A DNA stretch of 64,000 bases from Pseudomonas sp. Ant30-3. GTDB lineage: Bacteria; Pseudomonadota; Gammaproteobacteria; Pseudomonadales; Pseudomonadaceae. Location of the stretch: positions 1 to 64,000 of the forward strand of contig NZ_JMCL01000039.1 of the NCBI RefSeq assembly GCF_000690905.1, read 5' to 3'. Position 1 is the first letter of the stretch; every line of letters starts with the position of its first letter. Position numbers and translations under genes: made by a program. This document shows positions 55,806 to 64,000 of the stretch, in pieces. The notes under the pieces are model-generated. The model did no database searches. It was not told the DNA's origin and saw only the letters and a program-made list of their open reading frames with translations.

Positions 55806-57406
55806 AGCTGCTTGCCGTCCGCCGTTTGTTGCGCATTCAGCGCGTTGTGATCCGCTACCGCCTCGACGACTTGCTGTTCGCGTTGCCGTTGCCGTGGTTC
55901 CTGCTGGCGCTGCGCTATGCACTGCCGTGGCGCTGGTTTCCGCGCAAAACGCTGGAGCTCAGCCGCGGTGCGCGCCTGCGCCTGGCTTTGCAGGACCTCG
56001 GGCCGATCTTCATCAAGTTCGGGCAGATTCTGTCCACGCGCCGCGACCTGCTCCCCGAAGACATCGCCGATGAACTGATGATGTTGCAAGACCGCGTGCC
56101 GCCGTTCGATTCGCAAGTGTCCATCAGGCTGATCGAAGAACAACTGGGCAAAAAGATCAGCGAAGTGTTCAGCCGTTTCGACGTTGAACCACTGGCCTCG
56201 GCCTCGGTGGCACAGGTTCACGCGGCGCAGTTGAAAACCGGTGAAGAGGTCGTGGTCAAGGTGATTCGACCGGGCCTGAAACCGATCATCGCGCAGGATC
56301 TGGCGTGGCTGTTCATTCTCGCCCGCGCCGCCGAAAAACTTTCAGCCGACGCTCGCCTGCTGCACCCGGTCGACGTGGTGCAGGACTACGAAAAAACCAT
56401 CTACGACGAACTTGACCTGCTGCGCGAGGCGGCCAACGCCAGCCAGTTGAAGCGCAACTTCGAAGGTTCGCCGCTGCTGTACGTGCCGCAAGTCTATTGG
56501 GACTGGTGTCGGCCGAAAGTGTTGGTGATGGAGCGCATCTACGGCATTCAGGTCACCGACCTCGCGACGCTGGCCGATCAACGCACCGACATGAAAATGC
56601 TCGCCGAACGCGGCGTGGAGATCTTCTTCACCCAAGTGTTCCGCGACAGCTTTTTCCACGCCGACATGCACCCCGGCAACATCTTCGTCAGTACCGTGAA
56701 CCCGTGGAGCCCGCAGTACATTGCCATCGATTGCGGCATCGTCGGCAGCCTCACGCCAGAAGATCAGGATTACCTGGCGCGCAACCTGTTTGCGTTCTTC
56801 AAGCGTGATTACCGGCGCGTCGCGCAATTGCACATCGACTCCGGCTGGGTGCCTGCAGAGACCAAACTCAACGAATTCGAAGCGGCGATCCGCACAGTTT
56901 GCGAGCCGATCTTCGAAAAACCGTTAAAAGATATTTCCTTCGGCCAGGTGTTGATGCGCCTGTTCCAGACCGCTCGACGCTTCAACATGGAAGTGCAACC
57001 GCAGCTGGTGCTGTTGCAGAAAACCCTGTTGAACATCGAAGGCCTGGGTCGTCAGTTGTACCCGGACCTTGATCTGTGGAACACCGCGCAGCCGTTCCTC
57101 GAACGCTGGATGCGCGAGCGCGTCAGCCCGAAAACCTTGCTCGGCAACGTGCAGAGCCAGTTCGAGCAGTTGCCGCACCTGGCCAACATGGCGCGAGACC
57201 TGCTCGAACGCATGTCGCAACCGCACGCCTACGACCCGCCACCCCCCTGGCATCGACGCCGTGACGACTGGTTCCTGCGCCTGCTCGGCACCGCGCATCT
57301 GGCCGGCGGTGCGGTACTGGCGATCGGCGGCCCGTTGAACGAACTGGCTTACTGGCCGGCGGCAATCATGATGGCGGTGGGTTTGTATCTGGTCGTGCGT
57401 CGATAG
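55802..57406 (+). CDS. ubiB: atypical kinase UbiB
   Basis: 534 residues. The UbiB/ADCK signature includes KxGQ (K72-F-G-Q75 in [17 protein letters not shown]), the Ala-rich loop [15 protein letters not shown], the catalytic-loop-like [13 protein letters not shown] and [20 protein letters not shown]. Two C-terminal TM helices are at about 495-534. It is required for ubiquinone synthesis and acts as an ATPase. Confidence 0.96.
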   Translation: MKLLAVRRLLRIQRVVIRYRLDDLLFALPLPWFLLALRYALPWRWFPRKTLELSRGARLRLALQDLGPIFIKFGQILSTRRDLLPEDIADELMMLQDRVPPFDSQVSIRLIEEQLGKKISEVFSRFDVEPLASASVAQVHAAQLKTGEEVVVKVIRPGLKPIIAQDLAWLFILARAAEKLSADARLLHPVDVVQDYEKTIYDELDLLREAANASQLKRNFEGSPLLYVPQVYWDWCRPKVLVMERIYGIQVTDLATLADQRTDMKMLAERGVEIFFTQVFRDSFFHADMHPGNIFVSTVNPWSPQYIAIDCGIVGSLTPEDQDYLARNLFAFFKRDYRRVAQLHIDSGWVPAETKLNEFEAAIRTVCEPIFEKPLKDISFGQVLMRLFQTARRFNMEVQPQLVLLQKTLLNIEGLGRQLYPDLDLWNTAQPFLERWMRERVSPKTLLGNVQSQFEQLPHLANMARDLLERMSQPHAYDPPPPWHRRRDDWFLRLLGTAHLAGGAVLAIGGPLNELAYWPAAIMMAVGLYLVVRR

Positions 57407-57486
57407 CCAGTTGTGTGATCCACTGGCACACTGTTTGAACGTTGGGCGCTGCTAATGAAGTGCGGCGCCCGCTGTCGGAGTCGAAG

Positions 57487-57888
57487 ATGAACAACTGGCT
57501 GGACGAGATCAAGTGGGACGCTGACGGCCTGGTGCCGGCGATCGCTCAGGATCACAAAACCGGGCGCGTCTTGATGATGGCGTGGATGAATCGTGAAGCC
57601 CTGCAATTGACCGCAGACGAAAACCGCGCCATTTACTGGTCACGTTCCCGTGGCAAGCTGTGGCGCAAGGGCGAAGAGTCCGGCCACGTGCAGGTCTTGC
57701 ACGAGATGCGCCTGGACTGTGACGCCGATGTGATCATTCTTATGGTCGAGCAGATCGGCGACATTGCCTGCCACACCGGCCGCCAGAGTTGCTTCTATCG
57801 TGTCTTCGAAAACGGCGACTGGAAAACCGTCGACCCGGTGCTCAAAGACCCGCACGCCATTTATAGCGCAGGACACACTCATGAGTGA
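57487..57888 (+). CDS. hisI: phosphoribosyl-AMP cyclohydrolase HisI
   Basis: 133 residues from ATG 57487, SD GGAG. It shows [40 protein letters not shown], the metal site [20 protein letters not shown] and GRQSCFYR. It catalyses step three of histidine synthesis; it is a separate protein here, not fused to HisE as in enterics. It overlaps hisE by 8 bases. Confidence 0.97.
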   Translation: MNNWLDEIKWDADGLVPAIAQDHKTGRVLMMAWMNREALQLTADENRAIYWSRSRGKLWRKGEESGHVQVLHEMRLDCDADVIILMVEQIGDIACHTGRQSCFYRVFENGDWKTVDPVLKDPHAIYSAGHTHE

Positions 57889-58213
57889 CACGCTGACCCG
57901 TCTGGCAGAAGTGCTGGAAGAGCGCAAGGGCGCCGCCGCCGACAGTTCGTACGTCGCCAGCCTTTATCACAAGGGCCTGAACAAGATTCTGGAGAAAGTC
58001 GGCGAAGAGTCGGTCGAAACCATCATTGCCGCCAAGGACGCCGCCATCAGCGGCGACTGCAGCGATGTGATCTACGAGACCGCCGATTTGTGGTTCCACA
58101 GCATGGTCATGCTTGCCCAGCTGGGGCAGCATCCGCAGGCTGTGCTCGATGAACTTGACCGTCGCTTCGGTCTGTCCGGACACGCCGAGAAAGCCTCGCG
58201 CCCGTCCGCCTGA
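57881..58213 (+). CDS. hisE: phosphoribosyl-ATP pyrophosphatase HisE
   Basis: 110 residues from ATG 57881. The MazG-like helical fold has [29 protein letters not shown] and [20 protein letters not shown], including the acidic residues that bind Mg. It catalyses step two of histidine synthesis. The start lies within the hisI end, so translation is coupled. Confidence 0.96.
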   Translation: MSDTLTRLAEVLEERKGAAADSSYVASLYHKGLNKILEKVGEESVETIIAAKDAAISGDCSDVIYETADLWFHSMVMLAQLGQHPQAVLDELDRRFGLSGHAEKASRPSA

Positions 58214-58238
58214 ACAACTATTTGAGAGGAGCAGCACC

Positions 58239-58526
58239 ATGGGCATTTTTGACTGGAAACACTGGATCGTCATCCTGGTAGTTGTCGTGCTGGTGTTCGG
58301 CACCAAAAAGCTGAAAAATCTCGGCACTGACGTCGGCGAGTCGATCAAGGGCTTCCGCAAAGCCATGAACGATGACGAAAAACCGGCCGACCCGACCGTG
58401 ACCCCGGCGCAACCGGTGCCGCCTGCTCAGCCTGTTCATCCACAGGCCGCCCAGCCGGTGAACCCGCCGCACACCATCGACGTGCAGGCGCAGAAAGTCG
58501 AAGAGCCAACCCGCAAAGACGTGTGA
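58239..58526 (+). CDS. tatA: twin-arginine translocase subunit TatA
   Basis: 95 residues from ATG 58239, SD GAGAGGAG. Short periplasmic start [11 protein letters not shown] helix about 8-22 ([12 protein letters not shown]), hinge [20 protein letters not shown] and an amphipathic helix, then a Pro/Ala/Val-rich tail. It forms the pore-like assembly for folded proteins. Confidence 0.96.
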   Translation: MGIFDWKHWIVILVVVVLVFGTKKLKNLGTDVGESIKGFRKAMNDDEKPADPTVTPAQPVPPAQPVHPQAAQPVNPPHTIDVQAQKVEEPTRKDV

Positions 58527-58536
58527 GCACTGACTA

Positions 58537-58971
58537 ATGTTTGGTATCAGCTTCTCTGAACTGCTGCTCGTCGGCCTCATCGCCCTGCTGGTGCTGGGCC
58601 CTGAGCGTCTGCCGGGTGCTGCGCGCACAGCCGGCCTGTGGGTCGGCCGTCTGAAGCGCAGCTTCAACGCGATCAAACAGGAAGTTGAGCGTGAAATCGG
58701 TGCTGACGAGATCCGTCGGCAACTGCACAACGAACACATTCTGTCGCTGGAGCAGGAGGCGCGGAAGATTTTCACGCCGACTCAGCAGGAGCCCACGCCG
58801 GTGCCACCGGTCGAGCCCGTGGCCCCGCAGACCATTCACGCGCCGAAACCTGACGCTGCGCCTGTCACGGCGCCGGTGGTGACCGCTGTTGAACCCGCGC
58901 CCTCAGCGCCCTCCACCGCGCCCGTCACCCCGGCGCCTCACGATACCCCTTTGCCGCCGCGAGCCCCATGA
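58537..58971 (+). CDS. tatB: twin-arginine translocase subunit TatB
   Basis: 144 residues. [20 protein letters not shown] carries Glu8 and the Gly-Pro hinge [20 protein letters not shown], followed by a long amphipathic helix and a Pro/Ala-rich tail (about 85-144). It receives the signal peptide with TatC. It overlaps tatC by 4 bases. Confidence 0.96.
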   Translation: MFGISFSELLLVGLIALLVLGPERLPGAARTAGLWVGRLKRSFNAIKQEVEREIGADEIRRQLHNEHILSLEQEARKIFTPTQQEPTPVPPVEPVAPQTIHAPKPDAAPVTAPVVTAVEPAPSAPSTAPVTPAPHDTPLPPRAP

Positions 58972-59762
58972 GCGACCTTCCTGAAAACGACCAGCACATG
59001 CCGCTGGTGTCGCACCTTACCGAGCTGCGTACTCGCCTGCTGCGCTGCGTAGCGGCGATCTTCATCATCTTCGCCGGGCTGTTCGCCTTCACCCAGCAGA
59101 TCTACACCTTCGTCTCCACGCCGTTGCGCCAGTATTTGCCCACCGGCGCGACGATGATTGCCACCGATGTGTCGTCACCGTTCCTCACGCCGTTGAAGCT
59201 GACGATGATGGTCTCGCTGTTCCTGGCGATCCCGGTGATCCTGCATCAGATCTGGGGCTTCATCGCGCCAGGCCTGTACAAGCATGAAAAGCGCATTGCG
59301 GTGCCGCTGCTGATGTCGAGCATTCTGCTGTTCTACACCGGCATGGCGTTCGCCTATTACTTGGTGTTCCCGTTGATCTTCCAGTTCTTCGCCGCCGCCA
59401 CCCCGGCCGGCGTGGAAATGATGACTGACATCGCCAGCTACCTCGATTTCGTCATGACGCTGTTCTTCGCTTTCGGCGTGGCCTTTGAAATTCCGGTAGC
59501 CGTGGTCTTGCTGGTATGGATCGGCGTGGTCAACGTCGCTTACCTGAAGAAGATTCGCCCCTACGTGATCATCGGTTGCTTCGTGGTGGGCATGATCCTG
59601 ACCCCGCCGGACATTTTTTCGCAGACGCTGCTGGCGGTGCCGATGTGGATGCTGTTCGAGATCGGCATCCTGTTTAGCAGTCTGATCAGCAAACGCGGTG
59701 ATCATCCTGACGATCAGCCGGTCGACGACCCCAACGATCAGCCTCCTGCGACTCAAGCGTGA
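58968..59762 (+). CDS. tatC: twin-arginine translocase subunit TatC
   Basis: 264 residues with six TM segments. [20 protein letters not shown] (cytoplasmic N-terminus), the conserved Phe-rich periplasmic loops and [20 protein letters not shown] are typical. It recognises the RR signal peptide. The stop overlaps the rsmE start. Confidence 0.97.
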   Translation: MSDLPENDQHMPLVSHLTELRTRLLRCVAAIFIIFAGLFAFTQQIYTFVSTPLRQYLPTGATMIATDVSSPFLTPLKLTMMVSLFLAIPVILHQIWGFIAPGLYKHEKRIAVPLLMSSILLFYTGMAFAYYLVFPLIFQFFAAATPAGVEMMTDIASYLDFVMTLFFAFGVAFEIPVAVVLLVWIGVVNVAYLKKIRPYVIIGCFVVGMILTPPDIFSQTLLAVPMWMLFEIGILFSSLISKRGDHPDDQPVDDPNDQPPATQA

Positions 59763-60466
59763 ACCTGCTGCTCCTCGAAGAGGCCGATTTCATTGCGGCT
59801 GACCGGGTGATCCTGCGGGATCGACGGTTGACGCACATGCAGGAAGTCCATCGCTGCGAAGTCGGGGACAGCATGCGCGTCGGGCGCATCGGCGGCCTGA
59901 TGGGCTCGGCTGAAGTGCTACGCCTGGCCGCCGATGAAGCCGAACTGCGCGTCACGCTTGATCAATCACCGCCCGCCAAGCTGCCACTGACGCTGATCCT
60001 GGCTCTGCCACGCCCGAAAATGCTGCGTAGGGTGTTTCAGACGGTCGCGGCCATGGGTGTGCCGCGCATCGTGCTGGTGAACAGCTATCGCGTCGAGAAG
60101 AGCTTCTGGCAGACGCCGTTCCTCGAGCCCGAGGCTATTCGCGAGCAGTTGATACTGGGTCTCGAACAGGCGCGAGACAGCGTCCTGCCGGAAATCGTCA
60201 TCGAGAAACGCTTCAAACCGTTCGTTGAGGATCGGTTGCCAGCGATTGCTGAAGGCACACTCGGATTGGTCGGCCATCCCGGCAATTATCCGCCCTGCCC
60301 GCGCGGGCTGGTCGAGCCTGTGACCCTCGCCATCGGTCCGGAAGGCGGCTGGATTCCTTACGAGATCGACCTGCTGGCCAAATCCGGCCTTCAGCCCGTG
60401 CAATTGGGCGAGCGCATCCTGCGCGTCGAAACCGCCGTCACCGCGTTGCTCGCTCGCCTGTTCTGA
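59759..60466 (+). CDS. rsmE: 16S rRNA (uracil1498-N3)-methyltransferase RsmE
   Basis: 235 residues from GTG 59759 within the tatC stop. A PUA-like N-terminal domain (1-70; [20 protein letters not shown]) precedes a SPOUT methyltransferase with knot motifs [28 protein letters not shown] and [15 protein letters not shown]. It methylates U1498 in the decoding region. Confidence 0.95.
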   Translation: MNLLLLEEADFIAADRVILRDRRLTHMQEVHRCEVGDSMRVGRIGGLMGSAEVLRLAADEAELRVTLDQSPPAKLPLTLILALPRPKMLRRVFQTVAAMGVPRIVLVNSYRVEKSFWQTPFLEPEAIREQLILGLEQARDSVLPEIVIEKRFKPFVEDRLPAIAEGTLGLVGHPGNYPPCPRGLVEPVTLAIGPEGGWIPYEIDLLAKSGLQPVQLGERILRVETAVTALLARLF

Positions 60467-60491
60467 CCGTCTCAGTACCTGTGCAGCTGGC

Positions 60492-60601
60492 GCAGCCTGC
60501 GTCCGGCCGCGCAGCAGTCGTTTGTCCACCTCTGTAGTGGTTCAGGGAAATTGTGCAATCAGGGTTAGACGGCTGCTGCGCAGCCGGACGCAGGCTGCTA
60601 C
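60492..60601. repeat. long inverted repeat, 'gcagcctgcgtccggc' family
   Basis: The left arm GCAGCCTGCGTCCGGCCGCG and onward and the right arm CGCAGCCGGACGCAGGCTGC complement each other across about 50 bases in the 240-base gap between rsmE and the chemoreceptor gene. The same family occurs at 2857-2888. Confidence 0.8.
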
Positions 60602-60706
60602 AAGGATGACGTCCGTCGTGAAGTCCGGGGACTTTCTACAGAATCCCACCCATGGGCCGATACAGCTTCCATAAAAACCAATTTGTGGTCTGTGGGAGTT
60701 GCAGCA

Positions 60707-62623
60707 ATGTACGGATGGCTAGCCGAGAAACTGGGAAACGTCAGCGTTAATCGCAAACTGGGGATCGGCTTCGGTCTGGTGCTGCTGTTGACGTTATTGA
60801 TCACCTTCACCGGCTGGACCGGTTTAGGCGAGGTGATGAGCCGCGGTGACAAGCTGGGCTTCATCTCCAGCCTCAACGACCTCAGCAAAGAGCTGCGCAT
60901 CGCCCGCCAGGCTTACGAAATGCGCCGTGGCGAACAGGGCCCTGAGGAGGTCAATCAGCTACTGGGTAAACTCGACAGCGGACTGAATACTGCCCGCACC
61001 CTGATCGAACAACCGTCAGACATCGCTTTGATTGACCAGCAACTGGCCGCCGTAAGCGAATACAAGCGTGCGTTCGGCGCGATGACACAGGCCAGCGCGC
61101 AGCGTGAAGACGCCCGCAGCAAGCTCGGCGCTGCTGCCGATAATGCCGTGGCGAAGATCGCGGAGATCGAGAAATCCATGCTGCAAGGCGACAACATTGC
61201 GCAGTTCAACAGCGTGGTCGACCTGAGCAAACAACTGCAGCAAGCGCGCTACCAGGTCCGTGGCTACACCTATAGCGGCCGGGCCGACGCTGAACAACCG
61301 GCCCTCGACGCTATCGACGCTGCGCTGAAAACCCTCAGCAGCCTGACGACCAGTCTTCCGGAGGAATTCGCCGCCAACCTGCAACAGTCCGGCGAATCGT
61401 TGAAGACTTATCGCGCCGCCGTCAGCCAGTTCCGCGACTCCCAAACCGCCAATGCCGCCGCCCTCAAAAGTATGAGCGCGCAAGGCGATGTCCTGATTGA
61501 TGCCAGCACGAAACTCACGGTTTCACAGACCGTCGTGCGTGATACCGACGCGGCCCATGCCAAGAACATGCTGATGTGGGCCACCGGCCTGGCGCTGGTT
61601 ATCAGCCTTTTCGCGGCATGGTTCATCACTCGCCAGATCGTCACGCCACTGAACGAAACGCTTAAGGTGGCCGAGCGCATCGCGGCCGGCGATTTGACGC
61701 ACAACCTGGCGTCGCAACGCCGTGACGAACTCGGCCAGTTGCAACGCGCGATCCAGAGCATGACGGAAGGCCTGCGCGTACTGATCAGCGGGATCGGTGA
61801 GGGCGTCACTCAGATCGCCAGCGCTGCCGAAGAATTGTCAGCCGTGACCGAGCAGACCAGCGCAGGGGTCAATAGCCAGAAGATCGAGACCGATCAGGTG
61901 GCGACTGCCATGAACGAAATGACCGCCACCGTGCAGGAAGTCGCGCGCAACGCCGAAGAAGCGTCCGAAGCGGCTGCCGCTGCAGATCAGCAAGCCCGCG
62001 AGGGTGACAAAGTGGTGGGTGAAGCCATCGCGCAAATCGAGCGTCTGGCGCTCGAAGTCGGCAACTCCACCGAAGCCATGGGGCATCTCAAGCGCGAGAG
62101 CGACAAGATTGGCAGCGTCCTCGACGTGATCAAATCCGTGGCCCAGCAGACTAACCTGCTGGCGCTCAACGCGGCGATTGAAGCAGCGCGCGCCGGTGAG
62201 GCTGGACGCGGTTTTGCGGTGGTCGCCGACGAAGTCCGCAGCCTCGCCCAGCGCACACAGAAATCCACGGAGGAAATCGAAGAACTCATCATCGGCCTGC
62301 AAACCGGCACCCAGCAAGTGGCGACCATCATGGACAACAGCCGCACCCTGACCGACAGCAGCGTCGAGCTGACCCGTCGGGCCGGCGGCTCACTGGAAAA
62401 CATCACGCGCACGGTATCGGCGATTCAGTCGATGAACCAGCAGATTGCCGCCGCTGCTGAACAGCAGACCGCAGTAGCTGAGGAGATAAACCGTAGCGTG
62501 CTGAATGTGCGTGATGTGTCCGAGCAGACCTCGGCCGCCAGCGAAGAGACGGCGGCTTCCAGCATTGAGTTGGCGCGGTTGGGTACGCATTTGCAGACGC
62601 TGGTGGGCAGGTTCAAGGTTTGA
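60707..62623 (+). CDS. methyl-accepting chemotaxis protein with large (HBM-sized) ligand domain
   Basis: 638 residues from ATG 60707, SD GGGAG. TM1 is at about 18-38, a helical periplasmic domain at about 40-285, and TM2 at about 288-308 ([20 protein letters not shown]). HAMP is at about 310-365, with a signalling domain whose hairpin tip [20 protein letters not shown] is intact. The ligand domain of about 245 residues, all helical, is the size of the helical bimodular (HBM) domain, whose known Pseudomonas members sense TCA-cycle acids. The ligand is not identified here. No C-terminal CheR-tethering pentapeptide is seen. Confidence 0.92.
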   Translation: MYGWLAEKLGNVSVNRKLGIGFGLVLLLTLLITFTGWTGLGEVMSRGDKLGFISSLNDLSKELRIARQAYEMRRGEQGPEEVNQLLGKLDSGLNTARTLIEQPSDIALIDQQLAAVSEYKRAFGAMTQASAQREDARSKLGAAADNAVAKIAEIEKSMLQGDNIAQFNSVVDLSKQLQQARYQVRGYTYSGRADAEQPALDAIDAALKTLSSLTTSLPEEFAANLQQSGESLKTYRAAVSQFRDSQTANAAALKSMSAQGDVLIDASTKLTVSQTVVRDTDAAHAKNMLMWATGLALVISLFAAWFITRQIVTPLNETLKVAERIAAGDLTHNLASQRRDELGQLQRAIQSMTEGLRVLISGIGEGVTQIASAAEELSAVTEQTSAGVNSQKIETDQVATAMNEMTATVQEVARNAEEASEAAAAADQQAREGDKVVGEAIAQIERLALEVGNSTEAMGHLKRESDKIGSVLDVIKSVAQQTNLLALNAAIEAARAGEAGRGFAVVADEVRSLAQRTQKSTEEIEELIIGLQTGTQQVATIMDNSRTLTDSSVELTRRAGGSLENITRTVSAIQSMNQQIAAAAEQQTAVAEEINRSVLNVRDVSEQTSAASEETAASSIELARLGTHLQTLVGRFKV

Positions 62624-62645
62624 AGTGATTCAAAGATAATCAGCC

Positions 62646-62674
62646 AAAAAAAACCCCGCTTTCGCGGGGTTTTT
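62646..62674. terminator. bidirectional terminator between the chemoreceptor gene and opgH
   Basis: AAAAAACCCCGC-TTTC-GCGGGGTTTTT: a short perfect GC stem with a tetraloop and A/T tails, serving both convergent genes. Confidence 0.92.
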
Positions 62675-62682
62675 CATTTTCT

Positions 62683-64000
62683 TCATGCCAACTGAGGCTG
62701 AGCACTTATAGGTCTGAGTGGCAGCAGCGGCGCATGGGGATCGGCGGTCACCGATTTACGCCAGGTTTCCAGCCACTCCGGATGACCTTCGTTCCAGATC
62801 TGCTCATGCAGGCGACCCAACGCCACTGGATCGCTCAACAACTGCACGCGCTCGTTGTTGGTCAGCCCTTCTGGGCCGACTTTCAGCGCATGACGAACCC
62901 GTTCTATCCGCAGCCATTCGATCGGCTCGGCTTCACGGTGACGGGACGTCGCCAGCGAGCACGCCAGAGCGTTCTGCTGAGGATCGACGACCGAGCGGAC
63001 AAAGCCGTCTTTCAACGCGTGATAGCGGTTTTCGTGCGTGTACTTGTCAGTGTCGATCAGTGCCTGGGGCGGATTGTATTCCTCAGGGATGAGGAAAAGA
63101 CTCTCGTCACGGGACTTGAGGCCCAAGCCCACGCGGCTGGAGATCACCGACACCGGAATCGACAACATCAGCGAACCGACGATCGGCACCAGCCACCACA
63201 GGAAGCTCGGGTTCAGCCAAATCACCAGCAGCGCCCAGAAGAAACCCAGCAGCGTTTGCGGACCGTGGCGTTTAACCGCTTCGCTCCACGGCGTCGAGTC
63301 GTCGTCACGCTGTGGCGAGTTCCAGGTCGCGGCCCAGCCGAGGAACGCGGCGAGCACGAAACGGGTGTGGAAAATCATCCGCACCGGCGCCAGCAGCATG
63401 GAGAACAGCATCTCCAGCAGCATCGACAGCGTCACCTTGAACTTGCCGCCGAACTCTTTCGCGCCCTTGGCCCAGATCAGGATGATGCTCAGCAATTTCG
63501 GCAGGAACAGCAGCACGATGGTCGTCGAGAACAGCGCGATCGCCTTGTCTGGATGCCATTGTGGCCACAGCGGATAAAGCTGACGCGGCTCCAGGAAGTA
63601 TTGCGGCTCCATCAGCGTGTTGACCGCGAGCAATGCCGTCGACAACACGAGAAAGAAGAACCACAACGGTGCCGACAGGTAAGACATCACGCCGGTCAAA
63701 AACACCGCACGGTGCACAGGGTGCATGCCTTTGACCAGGAACAGGCGGAAGTTCATCAGGTTGCCGTGGCACCAGCGACGGTCACGCTTGAGTTCGTCCA
63801 GCAGGTTTGGCGGCAGTTCTTCATAGCTGCCCGGCAAGTCATAAGCGATCCACACGCCCCAACCGGCACGGCGCATCAGCGCAGCTTCGACGAAGTCGTG
63901 GGACAGAATTGCACCGGCGAACGCACCTTTACCCGGCAACGGCGCCAAAGCGCAGTGCTCGATAAACGGCTTCATGCGGATGATCGCGTTATGGCCCCAA
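62683..64000 (-). CDS. opgH: glucan glucosyltransferase OpgH, C-terminal part (runs off the window end)
   Basis: About 438 residues to the right edge; the frame continues at the edge with [12 protein letters not shown], so the start lies outside. The GT2 end of the catalytic domain is visible (GHNAIIR, then [20 protein letters not shown] and the QxxRW-like [13 protein letters not shown]). It is followed by several TM helices ([40 protein letters not shown]) and a cytoplasmic C-terminal region. It makes the beta-1,2 backbone of osmoregulated periplasmic glucans; opgG is expected just upstream, beyond the window. Also called mdoH. Confidence 0.95.
   Translation of the reverse strand, partial: WGHNAIIRMKPFIEHCALAPLPGKGAFAGAILSHDFVEAALMRRAGWGVWIAYDLPGSYEELPPNLLDELKRDRRWCHGNLMNFRLFLVKGMHPVHRAVFLTGVMSYLSAPLWFFFLVLSTALLAVNTLMEPQYFLEPRQLYPLWPQWHPDKAIALFSTTIVLLFLPKLLSIILIWAKGAKEFGGKFKVTLSMLLEMLFSMLLAPVRMIFHTRFVLAAFLGWAATWNSPQRDDDSTPWSEAVKRHGPQTLLGFFWALLVIWLNPSFLWWLVPIVGSLMLSIPVSVISSRVGLGLKSRDESLFLIPEEYNPPQALIDTDKYTHENRYHALKDGFVRSVVDPQQNALACSLATSRHREAEPIEWLRIERVRHALKVGPEGLTNNERVQLLSDPVALGRLHEQIWNEGHPEWLETWRKSVTADPHAPLLPLRPISAQPQLA

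Overview
The window is a stretch of chromosome from a Pseudomonas of the fluorescens type. The evidence is the gene order pilMNOPQ-aroKB-damX-gltBD, a class II (medium-chain-length) polyhydroxyalkanoate cluster phaC1-phaZ-phaC2-phaD facing phaI-phaF, followed by ubiEJB-hisIE-tatABC, together with many short inverted REP pairs in intergenic gaps. Most of the window is GC-rich core genome. All assignments come from reading the sequence and from knowledge of the protein families; no database search was run.

Left end (1-3600): an accessory patch. It opens with the 3' end of an IS30-family transposase. Next comes a low-GC two-gene unit on the minus strand: an XRE regulator with a C-terminal domain resembling an S24 fold, translationally coupled to a small one-TM protein whose C-terminus appears to have been rewritten by the IS end. 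Two small Pseudomonas-type proteins follow (one DUF6124-like), then a mosaic of two gene remnants, then a HigBA-like toxin-antitoxin pair with a palindromic operator.

3650-17650: a LysR/MFS divergent pair, then a minus-strand cluster that reads as one unit: an AA10 lytic polysaccharide monooxygenase (LPMO), a cytochrome b561 and a complete type II secretion operon gspCDEFGHIJKLM. The substrate, a possible membrane redox protein and the secretion machine lie together.

17700-33500 (minus strand): hemE, gltD-gltB (glutamate synthase, with a clear sigma70-type promoter), damX, aroB, aroK and pilQPONM (type IV pilus secretin and alignment complex). mrcA (PBP1a) diverges from pilM. 36300-38900: maeB, a secreted thermonuclease and rpmE, all minus strand. 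39100-46900 (plus strand): priA, argS, an FtsN-like SPOR protein, hslVU with a sigma32-type promoter, and a DUF971 protein.

47100-54300: the PHA locus, with a -24/-12 sigma54-type promoter ahead of phaC1, and phasins PhaI/PhaF transcribed convergently. 54400-60500: ubiE-ubiJ-ubiB (ubiquinone), hisI-hisE, tatABC and rsmE in tight or overlapping order. The window ends with a large-ligand-domain chemoreceptor and the C-terminal part of opgH (osmoregulated glucan synthesis) on the minus strand.

The most interesting places are the LPMO/b561/T2SS unit, the IS-edited XRE/TM pair, the 18-bp tandem array that grades into a REP element before hslVU, and an intrinsic terminator encoded inside the signal-peptide codons of the nuclease gene.
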